This document shows positions 41,079-50,204 of a DNA stretch of 64,000 bases, one piece after another (positions within the stretch are counted from its first letter, which is position 1; each line of letters begins with the position of its first letter). A program made the position numbers and the translations under genes. The notes under the pieces were generated by a model. It was not told the DNA's origin. It saw only the letters and a program-made list of their open reading frames with translations, and did not search any database. The stretch is from Pseudomonadota bacterium (lineage in GTDB: Bacteria; Pseudomonadota; Alphaproteobacteria; Rhodospirillales; Magnetospirillaceae): assembly GCA_021793155.1 (NCBI GenBank), contig JAJYTF010000012.1, forward strand, positions 62,001 through 126,000, written 5' to 3'.

Positions 41079-42353
41079 TTAGGCGTCCATCCCGTATCGC
41101 TTCATTTTCTCCCACAGGTTCTTGCGGGAGATGCCAAGCGCCTCGGCCGTCCGGGCGACTGCGCCGCCATGGCGGGCGAGGGCGGCGCGAATGGCGGCGC
41201 GCTCGGCTTCTTCGACCGCGGTCTTGAGATCGACCGGTACCGGCTGCGGATCGGGTTCCGTTATCAGGTGGTGTGGCTCCACCTGCGGCCCGTCGCCGAG
41301 AGTGACGGCGCGGGCGACGATGCGGCGCAGCTCGCGTCCGTTGCCGGGAAGGGGGAGGCCGGCGAGGTAAGCCTCGGCATCCCGCGAGAACCCGGTGACG
41401 CGCTTGCCCGCTTCGCCGGCCGCCTGGGCCAGGAACAGGCGGGCGAGACGCACGATGTCGTCGGGGCGCTGGCGCAACGGCGGAACCCGGATCTGGACGA
41501 CGTCCAGGCGCCAGAGCAGGTCCGGCCGCGGGGCGGCACTGTCCCGCTGGCCGTCGGTCGCATGGGCGGCAACGACCCGCAGATCGCCATGCCATCGGCC
41601 GATGCGCTGGATGAGGAGCGCCTGTAGGCGCTCGGGCAGTTCCGCCACTTCGGTCAGGAACAGCGTGCCGCCGACAGCGCGCTGCACTGCCGAATCGAAG
41701 GCCTCGGCGATCTCGCCGTCGTTCTCCCACGGTGCGCAATCGCATTTGACGAAAGGGCCGCCGGCACGGTGGCTGTTGTAATGGATCATCGCCGCAACCT
41801 GCTTCTTGCCGGTGCCGCGCTCGCCGGTGATCAGCACCGGCGTGTCGGTGCGGCGCAGCCGGCCGACGGTACGCTCAATGCGCAGGATGGACGGATCCCG
41901 CCCCAACAGGCCCGATCCGAGGCGGAACCGCTCGTCGGAAGGCTCGCCGCCCAGACGCATGTCGGCCAGGGTGGCCAAGGCGCGGCGGATCAGTGCGACG
42001 AATTCCGGCAGGTCGAACGGCTTTTCCAGATAGTCCACAGCCCCCGCCTTGACCAGCGCCACGGCGTCGGCAACCGAGCCGTAAGCCGTCATCAGGACGA
42101 ACGGTAGGCCTGGGTGAATGCGCGAGATCTCGCGGAACAGGTCGCTACCCAGCCCGTCGGGAAGGCGGATATCGCTGACCACCAGATCGATGCTGCCGGT
42201 GCCCAGCCACCAGCGGGCCTCTGTCAATGTCGGCGCTCCGATTGCCGCGATGCCTTCCAGCTTGAGGCGGTCGAGCAGCGACACCAGCATGATCTCGTCG
42301 TCCTCGACGACGAGGACCTGCAGGCGGCCGCGGTCATTGTTGAGCCGGTCCAT
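41079..42353 (-). CDS. NtrC-family response regulator lacking GAFTGA
   Basis: A 424-residue protein with receiver domain (phosphoacceptor Asp61 in VVSDIRLPDG), AAA+ domain and Fis-type helix-turn-helix (GGAVARTAEALGISRKNLWE). In the AAA+ part, Walker A reads GERGTGKK (177-184). The segment where GAFTGA should lie is shortened to EIAEAFDSAVQRAVGG, and Walker B reads LFLTEV instead of LFLDEI. It therefore cannot contact sigma-54 in the usual way and probably hydrolyses ATP poorly. It likely acts with sigma-70 as HupR or Rhodobacter NtrC do. Its start overlaps the kinase gene by 20 bp. Confidence 0.88.
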   Translation of the reverse strand: MDRLNNDRGRLQVLVVEDDEIMLVSLLDRLKLEGIAAIGAPTLTEARWWLGTGSIDLVVSDIRLPDGLGSDLFREISRIHPGLPFVLMTAYGSVADAVALVKAGAVDYLEKPFDLPEFVALIRRALATLADMRLGGEPSDERFRLGSGLLGRDPSILRIERTVGRLRRTDTPVLITGERGTGKKQVAAMIHYNSHRAGGPFVKCDCAPWENDGEIAEAFDSAVQRAVGGTLFLTEVAELPERLQALLIQRIGRWHGDLRVVAAHATDGQRDSAAPRPDLLWRLDVVQIRVPPLRQRPDDIVRLARLFLAQAAGEAGKRVTGFSRDAEAYLAGLPLPGNGRELRRIVARAVTLGDGPQVEPHHLITEPDPQPVPVDLKTAVEEAERAAIRAALARHGGAVARTAEALGISRKNLWEKMKRYGMDA

Positions 42354-43803
42354 CGCCCCTCCTTTCGTAGGGAACGCGGATGGAGAAGCGGGTGCCGGAG
42401 CCTGCTTCACTCTGCACGTCGATGGTGCCGCCCATCGCCTGCAGCAGGCGGGCGGTGATCCACAACCCTAGCCCGGTTCCTTCCGGCTTCGACGAAAAGA
42501 ACGGATCGAAGATGCGGGGCAGGTTTTCCGGAGCGATGCCGATTCCGTCGTCTTCGACCGCCATGCGAAGAAACCGCTCATCGGCAATGACCGCCGCGAA
42601 GCGCAACCTTCCGCCCGTTGGCATCGCGTGGATGGCGTTCTCGACGAGGTTGAGCACCACCTGTTGAATGCGTGGTCGATTCACCTGCACCGAATCGGGG
42701 ACGTCGTTATTCCAGTCGAGGACAATATTGCGATTGGCAATGCTGGCCAGGATCTGTTCGCGGATTTCGTCCAGCCGTGCCGGCTCGCTGGCCTCGGAGG
42801 CGTTCTCAGCCCGCTGTTCGATCAGCAGATCCCGCACGATGGCGCGTATCCGCAGGAGGCCGCGTTCGATCAGCGGCAGGTAGCGCTCGATCAGCCGAGG
42901 CTCTTCCGGGTGATCGCGGATCGTCGAGATGCAGTTGAGGATCCCTGCCAGCGGATTGTTGACCTCATGGGCGACGCCGGCGGCGATGCGCCCCAAGGCC
43001 GCCGCCTTCTCGCTCTGCGCCAGTTCGCGTTCCAGCCGCTGCTTCGCCGCCACCTCCTCGGCCATGCGGTTGAAAGCCTCGCCCAAACGGGCGATTTCGT
43101 CGCCCCCCTTCAGCATCAGCGGCACATGCTCGCCCCGCCCCATCCGCGCCATCGACTCGGCCAGCTGCTTCAGGGTTCGGACCGCACCGAGCGACAGGAT
43201 GATTCCGACGAGACTGCCGACGGCCGCCAGGGGGAGGGTCCGACTGACGACAATCATTGTCGCTTCCCGCGTCGCTTCGGCTAGCTGTTCGGTTGACAGT
43301 CGCACCCTGGCGACGCCGAGGCGCTTCTCGGCCACCGAGATGGGGGCCACCCCTTCGATGAACCGTCTCGCCGGATCCTCGAACGCCGTGGGGCCGGTTA
43401 CGGTCATCGCCGACGCCAGCGACCGGCGCTCGGCGTCGTCATGCACGGCCAGCGGTAGGCCGATTGGGTTCCGCTCAGGCTGCAGATGGGCGACGACCAA
43501 TCCGTCCGTGTCCAGCACCATGATGGTGAGGATTGTCTTCCGGTTGGCATCGCCTTCCGCGGCGGTTTGTCGCACCAGCCGGTAAATTGGCCAGATATCG
43601 TTGCGCAGCATCGGCTCGCCCGCCTCGGTGGCGACCCAGCGCGCCAACAGCCTCGCCTGGCCGGCCAGAGCGTCACGCAAGGCGTCGCGATCCTTCTTCG
43701 CGACGCCCACCCCGATGACCGTCGCCACGCCGACGACGACCAGACAGACGATGACGGCCAGTTTGGTCGACAGGCTCCAGGCCGACGGATGGACCAGCTT
43801 CAT
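42334..43803 (-). CDS. Membrane sensor histidine kinase
   Basis: A 489-residue kinase. TM1 (about 14-34), a periplasmic domain (35-185), TM2 (about 186-206), HAMP (207-255), dimerisation helix with His279 (GVAHEVNNPLAG) and an ATPase domain with NLVENAIHAMP, DDGIGIAPENLP and GTGLGLWI follow in order. The upstream gene encodes a periplasmic binding protein, coupled by ATGA. The three together form a three-component system like AioX-AioS-AioR. Confidence 0.9.
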   Translation of the reverse strand: MKLVHPSAWSLSTKLAVIVCLVVVGVATVIGVGVAKKDRDALRDALAGQARLLARWVATEAGEPMLRNDIWPIYRLVRQTAAEGDANRKTILTIMVLDTDGLVVAHLQPERNPIGLPLAVHDDAERRSLASAMTVTGPTAFEDPARRFIEGVAPISVAEKRLGVARVRLSTEQLAEATREATMIVVSRTLPLAAVGSLVGIILSLGAVRTLKQLAESMARMGRGEHVPLMLKGGDEIARLGEAFNRMAEEVAAKQRLERELAQSEKAAALGRIAAGVAHEVNNPLAGILNCISTIRDHPEEPRLIERYLPLIERGLLRIRAIVRDLLIEQRAENASEASEPARLDEIREQILASIANRNIVLDWNNDVPDSVQVNRPRIQQVVLNLVENAIHAMPTGGRLRFAAVIADERFLRMAVEDDGIGIAPENLPRIFDPFFSSKPEGTGLGLWITARLLQAMGGTIDVQSEAGSGTRFSIRVPYERRGDGPAQQ

Positions 43804-44732
43804 CGCGGCATATTTTGGCTCTGGACATGCAGCTGCGCTTGAAGCGAGCGCTGCAACACCTCCCGAACGCTGTCGTAATGGGACAAGGGTACGGCGGCGA
43901 AGCGATCCAGCATCAGCGCCTGCAGCAGGTTTCGTCCCTCGGGGTCGTCTGTCATGGCGAACAAGGCGGCGGTGAATTTTCGGCGGAGTGCCGGCTCGAT
44001 GCCGCGGCGCGCCACCATCGGCGGGAAGCCGAATTGCCCCGAGCGGTCGATGATCTTGGTCCGATCGGCGATTTCCGGCCGCATGGCCGCCATGTACTCC
44101 CACACATAGGAATCGACGGCGGCGCCATCGGCCACTTTTTCCGCCACCGCCTCGATCGCCTGCCCGTGGTCCCAGGTAAAGAAGCTCAAACGGAAAAAGT
44201 GGTCGGGATCATGACCGCTGTCCCGCAGCATGGCGCGGGGAACCACATAGCCGCTGAGCGAATCGGGATCGGCGAAGGCGAAGGATTTGCTTTGCAAGTC
44301 GGCCAGCGTTTCGGCCGGGCTGTCGCGGCTGACGATGATGAGGGATCGATAGTACGGCTCCCCATGGAAGACCGGCGCGGCGACAAAATCGGCGATGCCG
44401 GCGTCTTCCGCTTGGAGGAAGGAATAGGCGCAGACCCAGGCGAAATCCAGCTCGCCCGCCCGCAGCATCTCGAGGGTGTCGTGGTAGCTGCGCCGCTGCA
44501 CGAATTGCACCGACCGGCCGAGCCTTTTCGTCAGATAGGCCGCCCAGCGATCGTAAAAGGGAAGCTTGTCGCGCACCGCCGCGGCGGTGAGGGCGATCCG
44601 CACCGGCGCCTCGCCGGCCAAGCCGCTTACCGGCCACACCGCAGTCAGCGCCAGCAACCCGAGGGTGCTGCGCCCGAATCTACGGCGGGTGACGCCATCG
44701 CCCCCGCCTCGGACCTGTGGCCAGAAATTCAT
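43800..44732 (-). CDS. PhnD-like periplasmic binding protein of a three-component system
   Basis: A 310-residue protein with a signal peptide containing TRRRFGRSTLGLLAL (Tat- or Sec-type). The two-lobed domain contains DKLPFYDRWAAYLTKRLGR and LDFAWVCAYSFLQAED. It belongs to the phosphonate/phosphite-binding PhnD family, whose members include oxyanion sensors such as AioX (arsenite). No ABC permease or ATPase is nearby, so it is a sensor rather than a transporter subunit. The gene is divergent from the molybdoenzyme operon. The ligand is unknown. Confidence 0.85.
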   Translation of the reverse strand: MNFWPQVRGGGDGVTRRRFGRSTLGLLALTAVWPVSGLAGEAPVRIALTAAAVRDKLPFYDRWAAYLTKRLGRSVQFVQRRSYHDTLEMLRAGELDFAWVCAYSFLQAEDAGIADFVAAPVFHGEPYYRSLIIVSRDSPAETLADLQSKSFAFADPDSLSGYVVPRAMLRDSGHDPDHFFRLSFFTWDHGQAIEAVAEKVADGAAVDSYVWEYMAAMRPEIADRTKIIDRSGQFGFPPMVARRGIEPALRRKFTAALFAMTDDPEGRNLLQALMLDRFAAVPLSHYDSVREVLQRSLQAQLHVQSQNMPR

Positions 44733-44797
44733 AAAGCCACTCTACCACTCCTGCCTGCCGAGGGGTACGGGTTTATGGAATTGGCAAGCTAGGTGAT

Positions 44798-44813
44798 GTT
44801 ACCAGATGGTAAC
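44798..44813. promoter_or_regulatory. GTTAC-N6-GTAAC operator 1
   Basis: GTTACCAGATGGTAAC, a perfect 16-bp dyad, 66 bp from the start of the binding-protein gene. The same half-sites and spacing recur 83 bp away. It is the probable site of the NtrC-like regulator. Confidence 0.65.
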
Positions 44814-44880
44814 GGAACCAGAATCGGAACATAAGTGTCATTATCAATGTAATATTGATGGTGTATTTGTCGCATATATG

Positions 44881-44896
44881 GTTACGTACCGGTAAC
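44881..44896. promoter_or_regulatory. GTTAC-N6-GTAAC operator 2
   Basis: GTTACGTACCGGTAAC has the same GTTAC/GTAAC arms and 6-bp spacing as the first dyad. It lies 170 bp upstream of the oxidoreductase operon. Confidence 0.6.
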
Positions 44897-45065
44897 GGGC
44901 ATTTCTGCGCAATGGAGTTATTGTGTGCGCACGAGAAAAAATATCTTGCGGCGCAAATTCTTCGCGGCGCAGTATACCCGCACTTTTTTTATGGAAAGAT
45001 GCGCAGCCGGCAGGGCAAAGCCTCGGCCCGGCCGGCCTTGACGGTTTAACGAGGGGGATTAGGAC

Positions 45066-45944
45066 ATGACGAAAGCGGATTCCCGTCCACAGCCCGATAC
45101 CACGCGGAGGGACTTGCTGCGGCATCTGACCGGTGTCGTCGCCGGCTCGGCGGTTCTGGCGGCGGCGACAGCGGCAGGTGGTGCTCCACCCAACCAGACC
45201 GTGATCGCCCCCGAGGGCGGGTTGGATTTTGCCGACGGCCATGACGCCACCGCCTGGGCCTTCATCGATCGCAATGGCGGAGTTGCCTTTGACGGATCGG
45301 CAGGCCACCGCTGGGCCATGCTGGTCGACCTCAGGAAATGCATCGGCTGCCAGGCTTGCACGGTTGCCTGCAAATTCGAGAACAATGTGCCGGACGGCGT
45401 CTTCCGCACCCTGGTGACGGATGTCGAACTGGCCCGTTATCCCGATACCCGGCGGGGTTTCCTGCCGCGGCTGTGCAATCACTGCGAACGGCCGTCCTGT
45501 GTCGAAGTCTGCCCGGCGGGAGCCACCTGGCAGCGAAAGGACGGCGCGGTCGTGGTCGATTACGACCGCTGCATCGGCTGCGGCGCCTGTGTCGACGGCT
45601 GTCCCTACGATGCGCGCTTCATGAACCCCGTCACCGCGACGGCCGACAAGTGCAACTTCTGCGCCCAGAGGATCGATCAGGGACTGCTGCCGGCCTGCGT
45701 CGAGACCTGCGTCGGCGGCGCGCGGCAGTTCGGCGACCTGGCCGATCCCGCCAGTCCGCCGGCGCGCGCCCTGCGCCAAGACCCGGTCCAGGTGCTGAAA
45801 CCGCAGACCGGCAACCAGCCGACCGTCCTCTATATCGGCTTGCCCGATGCTTTGCAGAACGATCTCCCCGGCACCCCCGTCCTGTGGTCCCGGCAGCGAA
45901 TCGCCGCCGGCAAGGCCGCCACCGATTGGCAGGGGAAGGAGTAA
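45066..45944 (+). CDS. TtrB-like iron-sulfur electron-transfer subunit
   Basis: A 292-residue protein with a Tat-like N-terminus (TTRRDLLRHLTG). Four [4Fe-4S] sets are visible: CIGCQACTVAC (about residue 91), CNHCERPSCVEVC, CIGCGACVDGC and CNFCAQRID with PACVETC. It passes electrons between the membrane subunit and the molybdenum subunit on the periplasmic side. It is the first gene of a B-C-A ordered operon as in ttrBCA and srdBCA. Confidence 0.9.
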   Translation: MTKADSRPQPDTTRRDLLRHLTGVVAGSAVLAAATAAGGAPPNQTVIAPEGGLDFADGHDATAWAFIDRNGGVAFDGSAGHRWAMLVDLRKCIGCQACTVACKFENNVPDGVFRTLVTDVELARYPDTRRGFLPRLCNHCERPSCVEVCPAGATWQRKDGAVVVDYDRCIGCGACVDGCPYDARFMNPVTATADKCNFCAQRIDQGLLPACVETCVGGARQFGDLADPASPPARALRQDPVQVLKPQTGNQPTVLYIGLPDALQNDLPGTPVLWSRQRIAAGKAATDWQGKE

Positions 45945-45950
45945 GCGATC

Positions 45951-47102
45951 ATGGAACCGCATGAGGTCTATTGGGAATACATCAACGTCGTCCATCAGCG
46001 GCCGTTGACCCCCTTGCTTGCCAATTACTCGGCGATGGTCGGCATTGCCGGGGCGATCTTCCTGTTCTGGGGCTGGGCGCGTCTGCGGCCGGTGGAAAGC
46101 GACGGGGCTGAGCGCCGTTTTGCCTTGCCGGTCGCCGTGGCGTTGATGATTGCCGGCCTCACCAATCCCATTCTCGAAGTTCTCCAGCCGGGCCGCGTGA
46201 TGAACATGTACCTGTTCGGCTGGGATGTTGCCGGCTCGGCGATCATCAAGTTCGGCGTCACCCTCTTGCCGCTGTTCGCCTTGCTGTGCTGGTGGCTGGG
46301 AGCCGCCGCCCTGCGGCCGGAGATCGAGGCGGCGTTGCATGGCCGTCCGGCGGCCGTATCCGCTGCCGGCGACCTGCTGACGCTGTGGGTGCGCCACTTC
46401 GACCCGCTGGCCGCTTCCTGCTGCCGCAAGGCGATAATTTCGCTCGGGCTTCTGCTCGCCGTGTTCGCCATTCTGTATTCGGGCGTGTTCCTGATGACCG
46501 AGCATGGCATCGTTTTCTGGGACAGCGCCTTCCTGCCGGTGGTGTTCTTTGCCAGCGCCGTCGCCGGTGGCGCCGGGATGCTGGGGCTGATTGTTCCGCT
46601 GGGCCGGCATCTGACCGGCAACGCGGGCGAGGAAACCGCATCCGGCCCCTATGCCGGCCTGTTGGCGGCGTCCGTTGCCGGCGGTGCGCTGTGGCTTCTG
46701 TGGCTGCAGTTCACCGGACATTTCGGGTCCGTGGAAGTGCGCCGCGCGCTGGATCTGGTGAACGGTTCCCGCCGCGGTCTGGCCTGGGGATGGTGGTTCG
46801 GCTTGGGGGCCGTTCTGCCGACGCTGCTGCTGGCCGTCTCCCCCCTGCGGCGCATTGCCCTGTTCCGCTACATTGCGTCCGCCGGCGCTGTCATCGGCGC
46901 CTTCGCCCTTCGCTTCGCCGTCCTCGAGATCGGTCAGGCCGTACCGAAATCCGGCGCCGGTCAATATCTCTACGCACCGCCGGCGGGGATGCTGAGCGAC
47001 CTGGTCCTCAACTGGGTCTATTTCGTCGGCTGGATCGCGCTGTTCTGGCTGCTGCTGCCGTACCGGGTTCGCGCTCGGGGCGCCGCGACGACCATCGCTT
47101 GA
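45951..47102 (+). CDS. TtrC/NrfD-like membrane quinol subunit
   Basis: A 383-residue integral membrane protein with about nine segments. It starts EPHEVYWEYINVVHQRPLTP, typical of the NrfD/PsrC family, which exchanges electrons with the quinone pool without haem. It lies 6 bp after the iron-sulfur gene and 12 bp before the catalytic gene. The length is somewhat above Salmonella TtrC. Confidence 0.87.
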   Translation: MEPHEVYWEYINVVHQRPLTPLLANYSAMVGIAGAIFLFWGWARLRPVESDGAERRFALPVAVALMIAGLTNPILEVLQPGRVMNMYLFGWDVAGSAIIKFGVTLLPLFALLCWWLGAAALRPEIEAALHGRPAAVSAAGDLLTLWVRHFDPLAASCCRKAIISLGLLLAVFAILYSGVFLMTEHGIVFWDSAFLPVVFFASAVAGGAGMLGLIVPLGRHLTGNAGEETASGPYAGLLAASVAGGALWLLWLQFTGHFGSVEVRRALDLVNGSRRGLAWGWWFGLGAVLPTLLLAVSPLRRIALFRYIASAGAVIGAFALRFAVLEIGQAVPKSGAGQYLYAPPAGMLSDLVLNWVYFVGWIALFWLLLPYRVRARGAATTIA

Positions 47103-47114
47103 GAGGGTAATATT

Positions 47115-50100
47115 ATGTCTGACAAGAAAGGATTCCTGCCGGTCAGCCGTCGCGGCCTGCTGTCGGCGCTGGCGGTGGGCGGCATCGGTGCCGGCCTGGT
47201 GGGATTTCGCGATACCCTGATCGACGCCGCCCTGTTCCGTCGCCGCGGCAAGGGGGCACTGCATCCGATCTACGGGCGGTCCGACACGCCGGAATGGCTG
47301 CACGACGCGGCGACCGGCGGCCTGAAGCCCAACCCAGACTGGACGTTGCGGCACACCGTCGACCTGCAATGCCACAGCGAATGCGGCCTCAGGGTGAAGA
47401 TCGACCGCAAGACCGGGCGGATCCAGCGGATCTTCGGCAATCCCTACCATCCCCACACAAGGATGGCCTACGCCGACCTGAACACGCCGCTGCGCGACAC
47501 CGCGAAATCCCCGGGCACCGTCTGCGCCCGGGGCAACGCCGGCATCCAAACGGCGTTCGATCCCTACCGCATCACCGTTCCGTTGAAGCGCACCGGCCCG
47601 CGCGGCAGCGGCCAATGGCGGCCGATCGCCTGGCAGCAGCTGCTCGACGAAGTGGTCGAGGGCGGCAAGATCTTCGCCGACACCGGCGATCCGGTCAGTG
47701 CCGACATCGAGGTCCTGGGCTTCCGCGGGCTTTACGCCAAAGGCGGCGAACCGATGGATCCGCAAGCCCCGGAACTGGGCCACCGCACCAACGGCCTGCT
47801 GTTCCAGGGCGGGCGCATCGTCGGCAGCCGGCTGGAGTTCGCCCGGCGTTTCTGGAAGTCTTTCGGCAGCGTCAACTGCTTCGAGCATATCAATGTCTGC
47901 GAAGTCAGCCACCACGTCGCCACGGGCATCGTCTATCCCGGCAAGCACATGCTGAAGCCGGACGTGCGGGAAGCCAAGTTCATCATCTATTGGGGCACGC
48001 AGCCGGGCGATGCCAACTTTCCCATGCAGACGTTGGGAAAATACACGGCGGACGCCCGCTCCAGGCCGGACGGTCTGAAATATGTGGTGGTCGACCCGTT
48101 GCTCGGCCGCGGCGGAGTCATCGGCGACCGGGCCAACTGGATCCCCATCAAGCCGGGCACCGACGGCGCCATGGCCATGGCGATGATCCGCTGGATCATC
48201 GAGCAGAAACGCTACGACGCCGGCTATCTCAGCCATCCGAACCAAAAGGCGGCGGAAGCGGCCGGCGAGCTGTCCCATACCGACGCCACCTGTCTGGTCG
48301 TCGTCGACCCCGCCCATCCGCGCGCCAACGCCTTCCTGTCCGCCGACGACGCCGGCTTGGGCAAGGCGGAAGGCGAGGGCGAAGGCATCGTCATCGACGC
48401 CGCCACCGGGCGGCCGGCCAAAGCCGGCGAAGCGGCGGCGGGTACCCTCGACTATAGCGGTACGGTGAACGGCATCGCGGTCAAGACCGCCTTCACCCTG
48501 CTGCGGGAGTCGGCGCAAAGCCTGGAGCTGGCCAAGTATGCCGAGATCTGCGGCGTGCCCGAAGAACAGATCGTCGCCCTGGCCCGGGAATTCACCAGCC
48601 ATGGCCGCAAGGCGGTGAGCGAAGCCTATCGCGGCGTCGTCAAGCACCCCAACGGCTACTACAACTGTCTGGCGGTGCTGACGCTGAACCTGCTGGTCGG
48701 CAATCTCAACTGGACCGGCGGCGGCACCCTGGGCGGCGGCGGCTACGGCTATAAGAAGGGGCCCTACGACGTCATGGCTCTTCCCGGCGCCGAAGGACGC
48801 GCCTTTGGAGTCAAGCTATCGCGCGAAGAGGCGCATTACGAGGACAGCTCGGAATACAAGGCCAAGGTGAAGGCCGGGCAGAATCCCTATCCGGCAAAAC
48901 GGCCGTGGTTCCCCTTAAGCTTCGAGATCTATACGGAACTGTTGCCCTCGGCGGTGCAGAAATACCCCTACGGGGCGGACATCCTGATCTGGCATATGGC
49001 GACGCCGTTCTACAGCGTGCCGAGCCAGGGCAACGAGGATTTTGTCAAGGCGGTGAAAGATCCGAAGAACATCCCATTGATCATCGCCTCCGATATCGTG
49101 GTCGGCGACACCAGCATGTATGCCGATTACATCATCCCGGATGGCAGCCACCTGGAATCCTGGACCCATATCGATACTCATGTGACGACGCTGACGGCCG
49201 GGACGGGCGTGCGCTGGCCGGTGATCGATCTGGTGCAGAAGACCGAGGACGGCCGGCAGATGTGCATCGAGGAGCTGCTGATCGACATCGGCAAGCGCCT
49301 CGGCATGGTGGGCTATGGCGACAAGGGCATCCCCGATTCCGGCGGCAATTACTGGCCGCTCAACACCAAGGAGGACTGGTATCTCAAGGCTACTGCCAAC
49401 GTCGCCTTCGCCAAAGGCCTGGGCGGCGACGACGTCCCCGAAGCCACGGCCGAGGAGATCGCGGTCGGTGATCTCCAGATCCTGCAGGATCGCTACCGGA
49501 ACGCCTTGCGCCAATCGGAATGGCCGAAGGTCCTGGGCGTCATGGCCCGGGGTGGCCGGTTCGAGCCGCACAATCAGGCCCGTGACGGCGACAAACTGCG
49601 ACACCGCTTCACCAAGACCCTGCATATGTACGGCGAGGAGGTGGCGCTCACCCGCGACAGCATGAGCGGCGCCAGGTTCCGCGGCACCCCGGGCTGGACC
49701 GAACCGACGACGGCGCTGGGCAAGCCGCTCGACCAGCTCGATGACTTCAACGCCTGGCCGTTGACCATCATCACCTTCAAGGGGGCCTTGCAAAGCCACT
49801 CGCGGCTCAGTTCCAACTATGTCATCCGCCAACTGGTGCCGGACAACGGCATCCAGATCGCCGCCGCCGATGCCGAGCGCTTCGGCATCCGCAACGGCGA
49901 TGCGGTGTGGGTGGTGACGCCGGAAGGACGGCGCAAGGGCTTCGCCCGCGTCCGCCAGGGCTTGCGGCCGGGGGTCATCGCCTATGAAGTGGGTTATGGC
50001 CATTGGGGCTACGGCGCCACCAACTACCAGATCGACGGCAAGCGGGTCGAGGGCGACAAGGTCCGCCGCGCCGGCATTCATCTGAACCCCATCCTGCGCC

Positions 50101-50204
50101 GCGACCCAGATGTGTGGCAGATGTCGCTGATGGACCTGGTGGGCGGCAGTGTCGTGTTCTTCAACACGCGGGCCCGGCTGGAGAAGGATACGGACCATGT
50201 CTGA
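47115..50204 (+). CDS. TtrA-like molybdopterin oxidoreductase, catalytic subunit
   Basis: A 1029-residue Mo-bisPGD enzyme of tetrathionate-reductase length with a Tat signal (SRRGLLSALAVGG). Blocks shared with TtrA include IFGNPYHPH, EVVEGGKIF, FTSHGRKAVSEAYRG and VGYGHWGYGATNYQIDG. The probable Mo ligand is Cys in NVCEVSHH (about residue 261). The proximal cluster motif is unusual: DLQCHSECGLR with a later TVCARG, so Asp83 stands where the first Cys of C-x2-C-x3-C is expected. Substrate could be tetrathionate, arsenate/arsenite, selenate or another oxyanion, and the sequence does not decide. It overlaps the chaperone gene by 8 bp. Confidence 0.88.
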   Translation: MSDKKGFLPVSRRGLLSALAVGGIGAGLVGFRDTLIDAALFRRRGKGALHPIYGRSDTPEWLHDAATGGLKPNPDWTLRHTVDLQCHSECGLRVKIDRKTGRIQRIFGNPYHPHTRMAYADLNTPLRDTAKSPGTVCARGNAGIQTAFDPYRITVPLKRTGPRGSGQWRPIAWQQLLDEVVEGGKIFADTGDPVSADIEVLGFRGLYAKGGEPMDPQAPELGHRTNGLLFQGGRIVGSRLEFARRFWKSFGSVNCFEHINVCEVSHHVATGIVYPGKHMLKPDVREAKFIIYWGTQPGDANFPMQTLGKYTADARSRPDGLKYVVVDPLLGRGGVIGDRANWIPIKPGTDGAMAMAMIRWIIEQKRYDAGYLSHPNQKAAEAAGELSHTDATCLVVVDPAHPRANAFLSADDAGLGKAEGEGEGIVIDAATGRPAKAGEAAAGTLDYSGTVNGIAVKTAFTLLRESAQSLELAKYAEICGVPEEQIVALAREFTSHGRKAVSEAYRGVVKHPNGYYNCLAVLTLNLLVGNLNWTGGGTLGGGGYGYKKGPYDVMALPGAEGRAFGVKLSREEAHYEDSSEYKAKVKAGQNPYPAKRPWFPLSFEIYTELLPSAVQKYPYGADILIWHMATPFYSVPSQGNEDFVKAVKDPKNIPLIIASDIVVGDTSMYADYIIPDGSHLESWTHIDTHVTTLTAGTGVRWPVIDLVQKTEDGRQMCIEELLIDIGKRLGMVGYGDKGIPDSGGNYWPLNTKEDWYLKATANVAFAKGLGGDDVPEATAEEIAVGDLQILQDRYRNALRQSEWPKVLGVMARGGRFEPHNQARDGDKLRHRFTKTLHMYGEEVALTRDSMSGARFRGTPGWTEPTTALGKPLDQLDDFNAWPLTIITFKGALQSHSRLSSNYVIRQLVPDNGIQIAAADAERFGIRNGDAVWVVTPEGRRKGFARVRQGLRPGVIAYEVGYGHWGYGATNYQIDGKRVEGDKVRRAGIHLNPILRRDPDVWQMSLMDLVGGSVVFFNTRARLEKDTDHV

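Larger units (their letters stand above)
44733..45065. other. Divergent control region of the molybdoenzyme island
   Basis: A 333-bp AT-rich gap between the sensor operon and the oxidoreductase operon. It holds two GTTAC-N6-GTAAC dyads and an ATCAAT-N5-ATTGAT dyad (44844-44860). I see no sigma-54 promoter (TGGCAC-N5-TTGC), in line with the regulator lacking GAFTGA. GAGGGGGAT precedes the first gene of the oxidoreductase operon as ribosome-binding site. Confidence 0.55.

Noticed and set aside
44844-44860. ATCAAT-N5-ATTGAT as an FNR box
   Set aside because: FNR sites are TTGAT-N4-ATCAA. Here the half-sites are in the opposite order and the spacing differs.
44733-45065. Sigma-54 promoter for the oxidoreductase operon
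   Set aside because: No TGGCAC-N5-TTGC-like element was found on either strand, and the adjacent regulator lacks GAFTGA.
44844-48647. Open reading frame of 1267 codons on the minus strand
   Set aside because: Antisense shadow of the iron-sulfur, membrane and catalytic subunit genes, without any recognisable domain.
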